From contig NZ_JAQSCU010000013.1 in NCBI RefSeq assembly GCF_029945535.1, forward strand, positions 435,522-499,521: a stretch of DNA of 64,000 nucleotides. Reading direction: 5' to 3'. The position numbers and the translations under genes are program-made. The notes below the pieces were generated by a model. It was not told the origin of the DNA, did no database searches, and saw nothing but the letters and a program-made list of their open reading frames with translations. This document shows positions 47,847 through 54,767 of this stretch, one piece after another. This DNA is from Methylotenera sp. (GTDB lineage Bacteria > Pseudomonadota > Gammaproteobacteria > Burkholderiales > Methylophilaceae). Numbering within the stretch: position 1 is the stretch's first letter; every line of letters starts with the position of its first letter.

Positions 47847-47875
47847 TTGACTTATATTTGCTAGACATTTACTAT
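47847..47875 (+). promoter_or_regulatory. candidate sigma-70 promoter of hps
   Basis: TTGACT at 47847-47852 and TACTAT at 47870-47875 are spaced by 17 bp. Transcription from here would give an AT-rich leader of about 130 bases before hps. A -10 shifted to TATAAG at 47873 would make the spacer too long. Not tested. Confidence 0.4.
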
Positions 47876-48015
47876 AAGTGTCCAGTTTTTAGTGTAGTAA
47901 AAAATTATAGTATTAAATTAGCATTTCAGCCTTAGATAAGATTGAAATGGAGTTTTTTTACTAAAATAGCAATAAATTAGTAAGATTTTAAAAAATTATT
48001 AAACGGAGAAACACC

Positions 48016-48648
48016 ATGGCATTAACACAAATGGCTTTAGATTCATTAGATTTTGACGGTACAGTTGCATTAGCTACATTAGTAGCACCGCACGTAGATA
48101 TTCTTGAAATCGGTACACCTTGCATTAAACACAACGGTGTTAAATTGCTTGAAGTTTTGCGCGCTAAATTCCCAAACAACAAAATCTTAGTTGACTTAAA
48201 AACAATGGATGCTGGTTTCTACGAAGCTGAGCCATTCTACAAAGCTGGCGCTGACATCTGTACAGTTCTAGGTTGTGCTGATATCGGTACAATCAAAGGT
48301 GTAATCGATGTTGCTAACAAATACGGTAAAAAAGCTCAAGTTGACTTGATCAACGTTGCTGATAAAGCTGCTAAAACTAAAGAAGTTGTTGCTGCTGGTG
48401 CACACATCATTGGCGTTCACACTGGTTTAGATCAACAAGCTGCTGGTCAAACACCATTCAATGACTTAGGTATGGTTGCTGCTTTGAACCTAGGCGTTGA
48501 AATTTCAGTTGCTGGTGGCGTTAAAGCTTCTACAGCTGCTCAAGTACGTGATGCTGGCGCAACTATCATTGTTGCTGGTGCTGCTATCTACGGTGCTGCT
48601 GATCCTGCTGCTTCTGCTGCTGAAATCACAGCTATTGCTCACGCTTAA
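48016..48648 (+). CDS. hps: 3-hexulose-6-phosphate synthase
   Basis: Hps condenses formaldehyde with ribulose 5-phosphate to give hexulose 6-phosphate, the entry step of the RuMP cycle. The 210-residue protein is an OMP-decarboxylase-fold barrel with LEIGTPCIKHNG, the catalytic DLKTMDAG and VHTGLDQQ. It is free-standing, not fused to Phi. Codon use is strikingly restricted: alanine is very largely GCT or GCA and C-rich codons are rare, a sign of extreme expression. A GGAG ribosome-binding site and a strong terminator bracket it. Confidence 0.97.
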   Translation: MALTQMALDSLDFDGTVALATLVAPHVDILEIGTPCIKHNGVKLLEVLRAKFPNNKILVDLKTMDAGFYEAEPFYKAGADICTVLGCADIGTIKGVIDVANKYGKKAQVDLINVADKAAKTKEVVAAGAHIIGVHTGLDQQAAGQTPFNDLGMVAALNLGVEISVAGGVKASTAAQVRDAGATIIVAGAAIYGAADPAASAAEITAIAHA

Positions 48649-48706
48649 GTTTAAGCTTGGTTTTAATTAACCAAACTCAATAAGTAATTATTGAAATGAG
48701 TAATTA

Positions 48707-48743
48707 AAAAATCCCGACTCTTTATCGAGTCGGGATTTTTTTT
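48707..48743 (+). terminator. rho-independent terminator of hps
   Basis: A perfect 14 bp stem (AAAAATCCCGACTC and its complement) with a 6-base loop is followed by more T residues. It lies 58 bp after the hps stop and separates hps from phi, allowing unequal expression of the two. Confidence 0.9.
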
Positions 48744-48840
48744 AATAAAGTGTTTAAACATAGTGGCTTGCTAAAAGAGCCCTGTTTAACCACAACATCT
48801 GGCTTAATTACAGTGCCATTGAATATTTAAGGAAAAAATC

Positions 48841-49380
48841 ATGAGTAGCAGTCAAAAATTAATTTTAGACAAATTAACTAGCATTCTGTCTGAAACAGAT
48901 AATTCTAAAGCCGCTGAGCTTTTAAAGTTAGTAGAAGGTGCTGGCCGCACATTCATTGGTGGCGCAGGTCGCTCACTATTAGTTTCACGTTTCTTCGCTA
49001 TGCGCCTAGTACATGCAGGCTACAATGTCAGTATGATTGGTGAAGTGGTAACTCCAGCAATCAAAGCCGGCGATTTATTGTTATTGGTTTCAGGTTCAGG
49101 CGGTACAGAAACATTATTGCCATTCGTGAAAAAAGCAAAATCTGTTGGTGCTAAGTTAGTTGTTGTTTCAATGAAAAAGACATCTGCAATGGCAGATGTT
49201 GCTGATTTGGTTATCCAAATTGGTAACGATAATAGTTTCCCGCTAACAAAAGGTATGCCAATGGGCTCACAGTTTGAGCTTTCAACATTGGTGTTCTTAG
49301 AAGCAGCTATTGCTGATTTGATTGAGGCTAAAGGCTTAACTGAAGAAGGCATGCGCGCAATTCATGCTAACTTAGAGTAG
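48841..49380 (+). CDS. phi: 6-phospho-3-hexuloisomerase
   Basis: Phi isomerises hexulose 6-phosphate to fructose 6-phosphate, completing formaldehyde fixation. The 179-residue protein is a compact SIS-domain sugar isomerase with FIGGAGRSLLVSRFFAMRL, LLLVSGSGGTETLL and MPMGSQFELSTLVFLEA. It is separated from hps by a terminator and about 190 bp, so it may have its own promoter or rely on read-through. An AAGGA ribosome-binding site precedes the ATG. A second, bidirectional terminator follows. Confidence 0.96.
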   Translation: MSSSQKLILDKLTSILSETDNSKAAELLKLVEGAGRTFIGGAGRSLLVSRFFAMRLVHAGYNVSMIGEVVTPAIKAGDLLLLVSGSGGTETLLPFVKKAKSVGAKLVVVSMKKTSAMADVADLVIQIGNDNSFPLTKGMPMGSQFELSTLVFLEAAIADLIEAKGLTEEGMRAIHANLE

Positions 49381-49423
49381 TTGTCTAAAAATAATTATCT
49401 TAAAGTAATTATTTTTGTTTGTT

Positions 49424-49448
49424 AAAAGCCCGACTTGTCGGGCTTTTT
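49424..49448. terminator. bidirectional terminator between phi and the HisA-like gene
   Basis: AAAAGCCCGA and TCGGGCTTTT form a strong stem with flanking A and T runs in the 80 bp between the two convergent stop codons. It serves both strands. Confidence 0.88.
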
Positions 49449-49461
49449 ATTGGCTTAAACT

Positions 49462-50172
49462 TTATTGCTTGATACTTTCAAGTTGCTCAGTTGAAATTTG
49501 CTTCTGGTGTAGAGCTGTGGCTAGTAATGCGGCGCTTATCCCCATTTCTTTTAGCATAACTAAATCGTCGGCATTTCTAATGCCACCAGCCGCAATGATA
49601 TTAAAGCTCTTTGCGCGTGCCATAGTCTTATTCAGCAAATCTATATTCACACCATTATTCGCCCCAACATTGCTTAGCGACATCACAATGACATCCTGTG
49701 GCCAATACTCTGTATTGGTGAGCAGTTCCGTTGGGCCTTGGTAACCAAGCGGCATGAAGTCTAAGGATAGAATGTAGTTTTTGTCTTGAATATTAAGCGA
49801 AGTATAATTTTTAATATGAGAGAAGTTTTCACTACCGATTATTAAGCGTGCATCGAGTCCTAGCCAAAAATTAAGTTCGGCGTTGTTGCTAATGCCCGCA
49901 TCAACCCACAACTCAAGCGCTGGGTAGACTGCTTTAATGGAAGCAATCACGTTATAATTATTTTCGTGGCTAGCCTCTAATTTTTGAATAGCATTTAAGT
50001 CCGCAATATAGAGCTGCTGAAACGGATAAACATCTAATAAAGCCGCTACAATATCTAATGGTTGTGATGACGGTGTGAGCTGCGAATGTATCGCTTGATA
50101 CGCCGCTCGGTCACCTTTTTTTGCATGAACCACCACACCATTTAATAAATCGATTACTGGAATAACTTTCAA
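49462..50172 (-). CDS. HisA-related TIM-barrel protein of the methanopterin/methylofuran cluster (Orf9-like)
   Basis: A HisA/HisF-like barrel of about 237 residues. The first strand reads KVIPVIDLLNGVVVHAKKGD and the C-terminal phosphate site IIAAGGIRNADDLVMLKEMG. It lies in a cofactor cluster rather than a histidine operon, so it corresponds to the HisA-like gene (orf9) of methylotroph H4MPT islands. The reaction is not established. I start at the TTG at 50172 because family similarity begins there and AGG lies ten bases upstream. An ATG at 50229 would overlap the divergent ATP-grasp gene by 56 bp. It is a distant relative of, and not the same as, the MfnB family. Confidence 0.8.
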   Translation of the reverse strand: MKVIPVIDLLNGVVVHAKKGDRAAYQAIHSQLTPSSQPLDIVAALLDVYPFQQLYIADLNAIQKLEASHENNYNVIASIKAVYPALELWVDAGISNNAELNFWLGLDARLIIGSENFSHIKNYTSLNIQDKNYILSLDFMPLGYQGPTELLTNTEYWPQDVIVMSLSNVGANNGVNIDLLNKTMARAKSFNIIAAGGIRNADDLVMLKEMGISAALLATALHQKQISTEQLESIKQ

Positions 50173-50173
50173 A

Positions 50174-51220
50174 ATGGAATCGCCTAAAATAGAGCCGCTG
50201 TTAAAACTGTTTGTATGCGAGTTTATCACTGGTGGCGGTTTATGTGCGGAGGCATTGCCTGCATCGCTGGTTAAAGAAGGTGCGTTAATGCGTGATGCAT
50301 TGCTGGCTGACTTGATTGAGCTTGATGGCTATGAAATTGTGATGACACATGATGCAAGATTAGCTGCTTCGCCCCTAGTTAAAAGCAGCCTGCAAGTTGA
50401 TAACAACTTCGAAGTTAGCTTTAAAAATATGCTAACTCAAGTTGATTTGGTTTGGCTGATTGCTCCAGAATCAAATGGCACTTTGTTGAAGCTAAGCGAA
50501 ATGTGCTATGAAGCTGATGTGATTTTTTTAGGTTGTGAGTTTGATGCTACTTTAATTGGCACCAGTAAATCTTTAGCTTGCGAGGCTTTACAAGAAGCTA
50601 AAATTTTGACAATACCTACCATTACAGGTGACGATTTTGTTCTAGATGAAGAATTTACTGTGGCTCAATCCATACAAGCGCTTAACCATAGCCGTTGGAT
50701 TGCAAAGCCTGAGGATGGTACAGGTTGTGAGGGTATTAAAATATTTGATGACTTGCAAAAATTAATGGTTTGGCTAAAGCAAGATGATAGATATTTGAAT
50801 TATATTATTCAGCCATTTCAGCAAGGCATTACTGCAAGCTTGTCTATGCTATGTCGCGCTGGTAAGGGCTGGTTATTAAGTTGTAATAAACAAAATATTA
50901 GCCTTAATGCTGATACGTTTAACTTAACTGGCATTACAGTAAACGGCATGCAGACTTATTGGCAACGGTTTGAAACACTTGCGCGTAAAATTGCTAAAAT
51001 GTTGCCAGATGCAGCTGGGTATATAGGGGTTGATGTGATTGTCGATGTGGAAAATGACAAGATTTATGTGGTTGAAATCAACCCACGACTTACCACTAGC
51101 TATGTCGGTTTGCGTGAGGCAATCGGGCATAATCCAGCCAAAATAATTTTAGAAAGTATTAAAGATTCCCAATTCACAATGCCAGCATTGCAGAGAAACA
51201 TGGTTGAAATTTCATTATGA
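50174..51220 (+). CDS. ATP-grasp ligase of the cofactor cluster (Orf17-like, MfnD-related)
   Basis: A 348-residue ATP-grasp protein with the N-terminal motif KLFVCEFITGGGLCAEALPASL shared by tyramine-glutamate ligase (MfnD) of methanogens and Orf17 of methylotrophs. The ATP-binding and metal-binding blocks are SRWIAKPEDGTGCEGI and IYVVEINPRLTTSYVGL. A role in joining glutamate to the tyramine part of methylofuran is inferred from that relationship. Its ATG is one base from the opposing TTG of the HisA-like gene. The 3' end overlaps the next gene by ATGA, so at least the genes from here to the dehydratase form one operon. Confidence 0.83.
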   Translation: MESPKIEPLLKLFVCEFITGGGLCAEALPASLVKEGALMRDALLADLIELDGYEIVMTHDARLAASPLVKSSLQVDNNFEVSFKNMLTQVDLVWLIAPESNGTLLKLSEMCYEADVIFLGCEFDATLIGTSKSLACEALQEAKILTIPTITGDDFVLDEEFTVAQSIQALNHSRWIAKPEDGTGCEGIKIFDDLQKLMVWLKQDDRYLNYIIQPFQQGITASLSMLCRAGKGWLLSCNKQNISLNADTFNLTGITVNGMQTYWQRFETLARKIAKMLPDAAGYIGVDVIVDVENDKIYVVEINPRLTTSYVGLREAIGHNPAKIILESIKDSQFTMPALQRNMVEISL

Positions 51221-52287
51221 ACAAATCACCTACCATAGGCTGGGATATAGGTGGGGCGCACCTTAAAGCCGCTTTGCTTGATGCTGAAGGTAACTTGTTG
51301 CAAGTGCTTCAAGTGCCTTGTGCGTTGTGGCGCGGTTTGAATGAATTAGAAGCAGCCATTGACGAGGTGTTAAGTCAGTTTTCTATTTCAACTGCAACAC
51401 ACGCGATTACGATGACAGGCGAGCTTGTCGATTTATTCGCTAATCGCCAAACTGGCGTATGTGAAATTAGCCGCATAATGCATGCCAACCTTGTAGGTAC
51501 TAAACAGTTTTACACAGGCTCCCATGATTTAGATTTTGCTGGATTTGTAGCGATAGATGAAGTGAATGCCCATTGGCAGCATATTGCTTCTGCCAATTGG
51601 TTAGCAAGTGCGGCTTTTGTTGCCAAGCAAGTGGAGCATGCTTTGCTGATTGATATTGGCAGTACCACCTCAGATTTTGTTTTGATTACTCAACATACGC
51701 CAGTTTGCTTAGGCTTAACCGATGCAGCGCGTATGCAGACTGAGGAGTTGGTTTACACTGGTGTGATACGCACGCCATTGATGGCGCTTACGCAAAAGAT
51801 TCAGTTTGAGAATATGGTTACTTCTGTTGCGGCTGAATACTTTGCTACTACTGCGGATGCCTACCGTTTGACAGATGACTTAGTGGTCGAAGATGATATG
51901 ACAGATACTGCGGACGGCAAAGAAAAGACTATTCAAGCCAGTGCGCAACGACTTGCACGCATGATAGGACACGATGCTGATGACAAGTCTTTAGACACTT
52001 GGATAGCGTTAGCACAGTCATTTAAACAGCAGCAAGTTTCGCGTTTGCAAGAGGTGGCAGCTCAACATATTTTACGTGTTAAAAATAATTCAAAATTAAG
52101 TATCATAGGCGCCGGTGCGGGCAGTTTTTTAGTGCGAGAAATCGCCGAGAATATGAAATTGCCGTATATAGACGTGGCAGACTTTATTGCTCATTCGCAA
52201 TCTTTCTGCGATAGTGAATTAAAACATTGGGCAACGGTCTGTTTGCCTGCATATGCCGTAGCTTATTTGGCGTTCCATAATAATTAA
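51217..52287 (+). CDS. hydantoinase/kinase-like H4MPT-linked C1-transfer protein (MfnF-like)
   Basis: A 356-residue member of the hydantoinase/oxoprolinase-type ASKHA fold annotated in databases as an H4MPT-linked C1-transfer pathway protein. The N-terminal phosphate loop is TIGWDIGGAHLKAALLD and the second is ALLIDIGSTTSDFVLI. MfnF of methanogens, which couples the furan unit to gamma-glutamyltyramine in methanofuran synthesis, belongs to this family, so the same step in methylofuran synthesis is likely. The start overlaps the ATP-grasp stop by four bases. The exact orf number used in Methylobacterium is not certain to me. Confidence 0.82.
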   Translation: MNKSPTIGWDIGGAHLKAALLDAEGNLLQVLQVPCALWRGLNELEAAIDEVLSQFSISTATHAITMTGELVDLFANRQTGVCEISRIMHANLVGTKQFYTGSHDLDFAGFVAIDEVNAHWQHIASANWLASAAFVAKQVEHALLIDIGSTTSDFVLITQHTPVCLGLTDAARMQTEELVYTGVIRTPLMALTQKIQFENMVTSVAAEYFATTADAYRLTDDLVVEDDMTDTADGKEKTIQASAQRLARMIGHDADDKSLDTWIALAQSFKQQQVSRLQEVAAQHILRVKNNSKLSIIGAGAGSFLVREIAENMKLPYIDVADFIAHSQSFCDSELKHWATVCLPAYAVAYLAFHNN

Positions 52288-52306
52288 TAATGCAATAGAA
52301 CCCGAC

Positions 52307-53713
52307 ATGAATTTGCTTAAACATAATTTGAAATATCAAGTGAAAACAGCGCAGTTATTTGCACGCTTAAGTCATAAACCATGGGCGATACTGCTTGATA
52401 GCGGCCAGCCCCAAAGTCAATATGGGCGTTATGACATTATTGTGGCAGATCCATTTATCACAGTGAGTAGCGTTGACGATGGTGTTAAAACTAAGACTAG
52501 GATTACTCGGCAGGGTATGGTGGAAGTAAGTGCTGATGATCCATTCGATATTCTGAACAGTCTGATGGCTCCTTATAAAGCCGCGCAGAATGTTATGCCA
52601 TTTTGTGGCGGTGCCGTTGGCTATTTTTCTTATGATTTAGCGCGGCAAGTAGAAGTGTTACCAAATTTAAGTCTACCTAATCCAACTATTCCACACATGA
52701 TGGTAGGTATTTATGATTGGGCCGTGGTGGTTGATCATCGTGAGAAAACAGCTTGTTTGATTTCAAATGGATTTCAGCAATCTACACGTGATGGCTGGGC
52801 TGATTTATGCGCTCTGTTTGATGCGCCTATAGAATCACAAAGTTTAGAAAACTTTAAGTTAACCTCTGCAGTAACTAGCAATATGGATTTTAACCAGTAT
52901 GCCAAAGCTTTTAATACGATTAAACGCTACATTGTTGAGGGTGATTGTTATCAGGTGAATTTAGCACAACGCTTTTCGGCTAAAGCACAAGGAAATGCCT
53001 GGGTTGCTTACAATAAGCTGAGAGAAATCAGCCCCGCACCGTTTATGGCATATATGAATTTTGGCGATTTGCAGGTACTTTCAGGCTCGCCAGAGCGATT
53101 TTTGCAAGTGGTCGGCAATCATGTGGAAACTCGACCAATTAAAGGCACTCGGCCGCGTTCTGAGAATGCCGAGCAAGATCAGCAATATGCCGATGATTTG
53201 CAAGCAAGCATTAAAGACCGCGCAGAGAACTTGATGATCGTTGATTTACTACGCAACGATATTAGCAAAAACTGCGAAATTGGCTCAGTGAAGGCTGATA
53301 AACTGTTTCTACTACAAAGCTTTGCTAACGTGCATCATCTGGTCAGCATCGTCACAGGAATGTTAAAACCGGGTAAATCTGTGATTGATTTACTGCGTGG
53401 TTGTTTTCCCGGCGGTTCGATTACAGGTGCACCAAAGTTAAGATCCATGCAGATTATTGAAGAATTAGAACCCAATCGGCGCGGTGTTTATTGTGGTGCC
53501 ATTGGCTATATTGGCTTTGACGGCAATATGGATACGAATATTGCAATTCGTACTGCTGTCTATTCGCAAGATGAGCATGGTGCAGGTGAAATTAATTTTT
53601 ATGCTGGGGGCGGCATTGTGGCAGACTCAGTTTTAGAAAAAGAGTACGCCGAAACTTTGGATAAGGCTTCAAGTATGATGAAAACTATGCGATTTTTTAG
53701 GCATGCGGATTAG
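52307..53713 (+). CDS. pabB: aminodeoxychorismate synthase component I (PabB)
   Basis: PabB converts chorismate to aminodeoxychorismate using ammonia from PabA, and PabC then releases p-aminobenzoate. The 468-residue protein has the N-terminal Anth_synt_I_N region and the chorismate-binding domain with DCYQVNLAQRFSA and PIKGTRPRSENAEQD. The lysine in PIKGT is diagnostic for PabB rather than anthranilate synthase (PIAGT). GSITGAPKLRSMQIIEE completes the active site. Its location in the H4MPT/methylofuran operon matters because p-aminobenzoate is consumed both for folate and by MptG for H4MPT. Confidence 0.94.
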   Translation: MNLLKHNLKYQVKTAQLFARLSHKPWAILLDSGQPQSQYGRYDIIVADPFITVSSVDDGVKTKTRITRQGMVEVSADDPFDILNSLMAPYKAAQNVMPFCGGAVGYFSYDLARQVEVLPNLSLPNPTIPHMMVGIYDWAVVVDHREKTACLISNGFQQSTRDGWADLCALFDAPIESQSLENFKLTSAVTSNMDFNQYAKAFNTIKRYIVEGDCYQVNLAQRFSAKAQGNAWVAYNKLREISPAPFMAYMNFGDLQVLSGSPERFLQVVGNHVETRPIKGTRPRSENAEQDQQYADDLQASIKDRAENLMIVDLLRNDISKNCEIGSVKADKLFLLQSFANVHHLVSIVTGMLKPGKSVIDLLRGCFPGGSITGAPKLRSMQIIEELEPNRRGVYCGAIGYIGFDGNMDTNIAIRTAVYSQDEHGAGEINFYAGGGIVADSVLEKEYAETLDKASSMMKTMRFFRHAD

Positions 53714-53735
53714 ATAAGCATTTGAGGGTGACCAC

Positions 53736-54374
53736 ATGTGGGTAATCAAATTAGGCGGTAGTTTGCTCGGCGCACCAGAATTGTTGCGCTGGCTTGAGCT
53801 ATTGGTGAAATTTGGTGATGGCAAAGTGGTGATTGTGCCCGGTGGCGGCTTGTTTGCAAACTCTGTGCGCGAGGCGCAGCAAATTTCAAATGCTAGCGAT
53901 GAAGTGGCACATCAATTAGCACTTTTAGCGATGGATCAGTTTGGTTTATTGCTTGCAGGTATGAATCCTGGCTTGGTTACTGCGAGCAGTGAGTTAGAAC
54001 TTGCTGAGCGCGGCTGGCAACATCGTGGCATTGTGTGGCTACCCAGCAAAATGGCTTTGGCTGATACTAGTATTCCGCAAAATTGGCAAGTGACCTCCGA
54101 TAGCTTGAGCGCTTGGCTTGCTAATAAATTAGGTGCGGAACAGCTTATATTGGTGAAATCTAAGTCTTTAATCACCTATCAAAAAGAAGCGCCAAGCAAG
54201 TTGCAGCATTTAGTAGATGATGAATTGATAGACAGTCAATTCGTTAACTTTTCCAAAGGTAAAAGCTTTAATGCTTGGGCGCTAAATAAAGCGGACTACA
54301 CTATTTTTGAGCAAGGTTTTAGTGTGCAAAAGCTGCAAGAAAAAGGTTTGCAGCTCAATAATATAATCAATTAA
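53736..54374 (+). CDS. amino-acid-kinase-fold protein (MfnE-like)
   Basis: A 212-residue amino acid kinase family protein: the ATP/phosphate loop WVIKLGGSLLGAPELLRWL opens the protein, and VIVPGGGLFANSVREAQQ follows. Homologues in methanogens (MfnE) phosphorylate the aminomethyl-furan phosphate intermediate of methanofuran to a diphosphate, and the methylotroph homologue lies in the same cluster. That function is inferred from fold, size and neighbours. A GAGGGTG ribosome-binding site precedes the ATG. It lies between pabB and the pterin dehydratase gene in one operon. Confidence 0.83.
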   Translation: MWVIKLGGSLLGAPELLRWLELLVKFGDGKVVIVPGGGLFANSVREAQQISNASDEVAHQLALLAMDQFGLLLAGMNPGLVTASSELELAERGWQHRGIVWLPSKMALADTSIPQNWQVTSDSLSAWLANKLGAEQLILVKSKSLITYQKEAPSKLQHLVDDELIDSQFVNFSKGKSFNAWALNKADYTIFEQGFSVQKLQEKGLQLNNIIN

Positions 54375-54384
54375 AGGTGATGTT

Positions 54385-54756
54385 ATGACGACAAGTAAAG
54401 TGTATTCAGACCAAGAAGTTGAAGAGAAATTAAAGGCTGAACTGCCACATTGGTTTTTAGAAAATGGCTGGATACGCCGTAAGTATAGAACTAGCGGCTG
54501 GAAAGCCACGCTCATGGTGGTGAATACGGTAGGGCATTTGGCTGAAGCGGCATGGCATCATCCAGATTTAACAGTTTCTTATGCATTTGTAATTGTGAAG
54601 TTGTGCACCCATGACGCTAAAGGCATCACAGATAAAGACTTTGAGTTGGCAACGAAGATTGAGTCAGTGATTGCCTGGCAACCCGCATTAGAAGGTGGTG
54701 TGCTAGAAGGCACGCCCAATGAAGATGCGCGTTTTAAGTATATTAAATACGATTAG
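54385..54756 (+). CDS. pterin-4a-carbinolamine dehydratase (PCD/DCoH family)
   Basis: A 123-residue PCD/DCoH protein. The conserved histidines and surrounding residues are in LAEAAWHHPDLTVSYAFVIVKLCTHD, and the C-terminal DKDFELATKIESVIAWQP is typical. The family dehydrates 4a-hydroxytetrahydropterins formed by aromatic amino acid hydroxylases or acts in pterin biosynthesis. No phenylalanine hydroxylase is nearby, so linkage to H4MPT synthesis is the more natural reading, as seen in other methylotroph clusters. An AAAGGTGA ribosome-binding site precedes the ATG. It is the last gene of the second C1 block and convergent with the RND operon. Confidence 0.88.
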   Translation: MTTSKVYSDQEVEEKLKAELPHWFLENGWIRRKYRTSGWKATLMVVNTVGHLAEAAWHHPDLTVSYAFVIVKLCTHDAKGITDKDFELATKIESVIAWQPALEGGVLEGTPNEDARFKYIKYD

Positions 54757-54767
54757 TTCGGATAATA

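Noticed and set aside
49415-49744. Plus-strand 109-codon frame opposite the HisA-like gene
   Set aside because: It starts inside the phi terminator and is a shadow of the minus-strand coding sequence.
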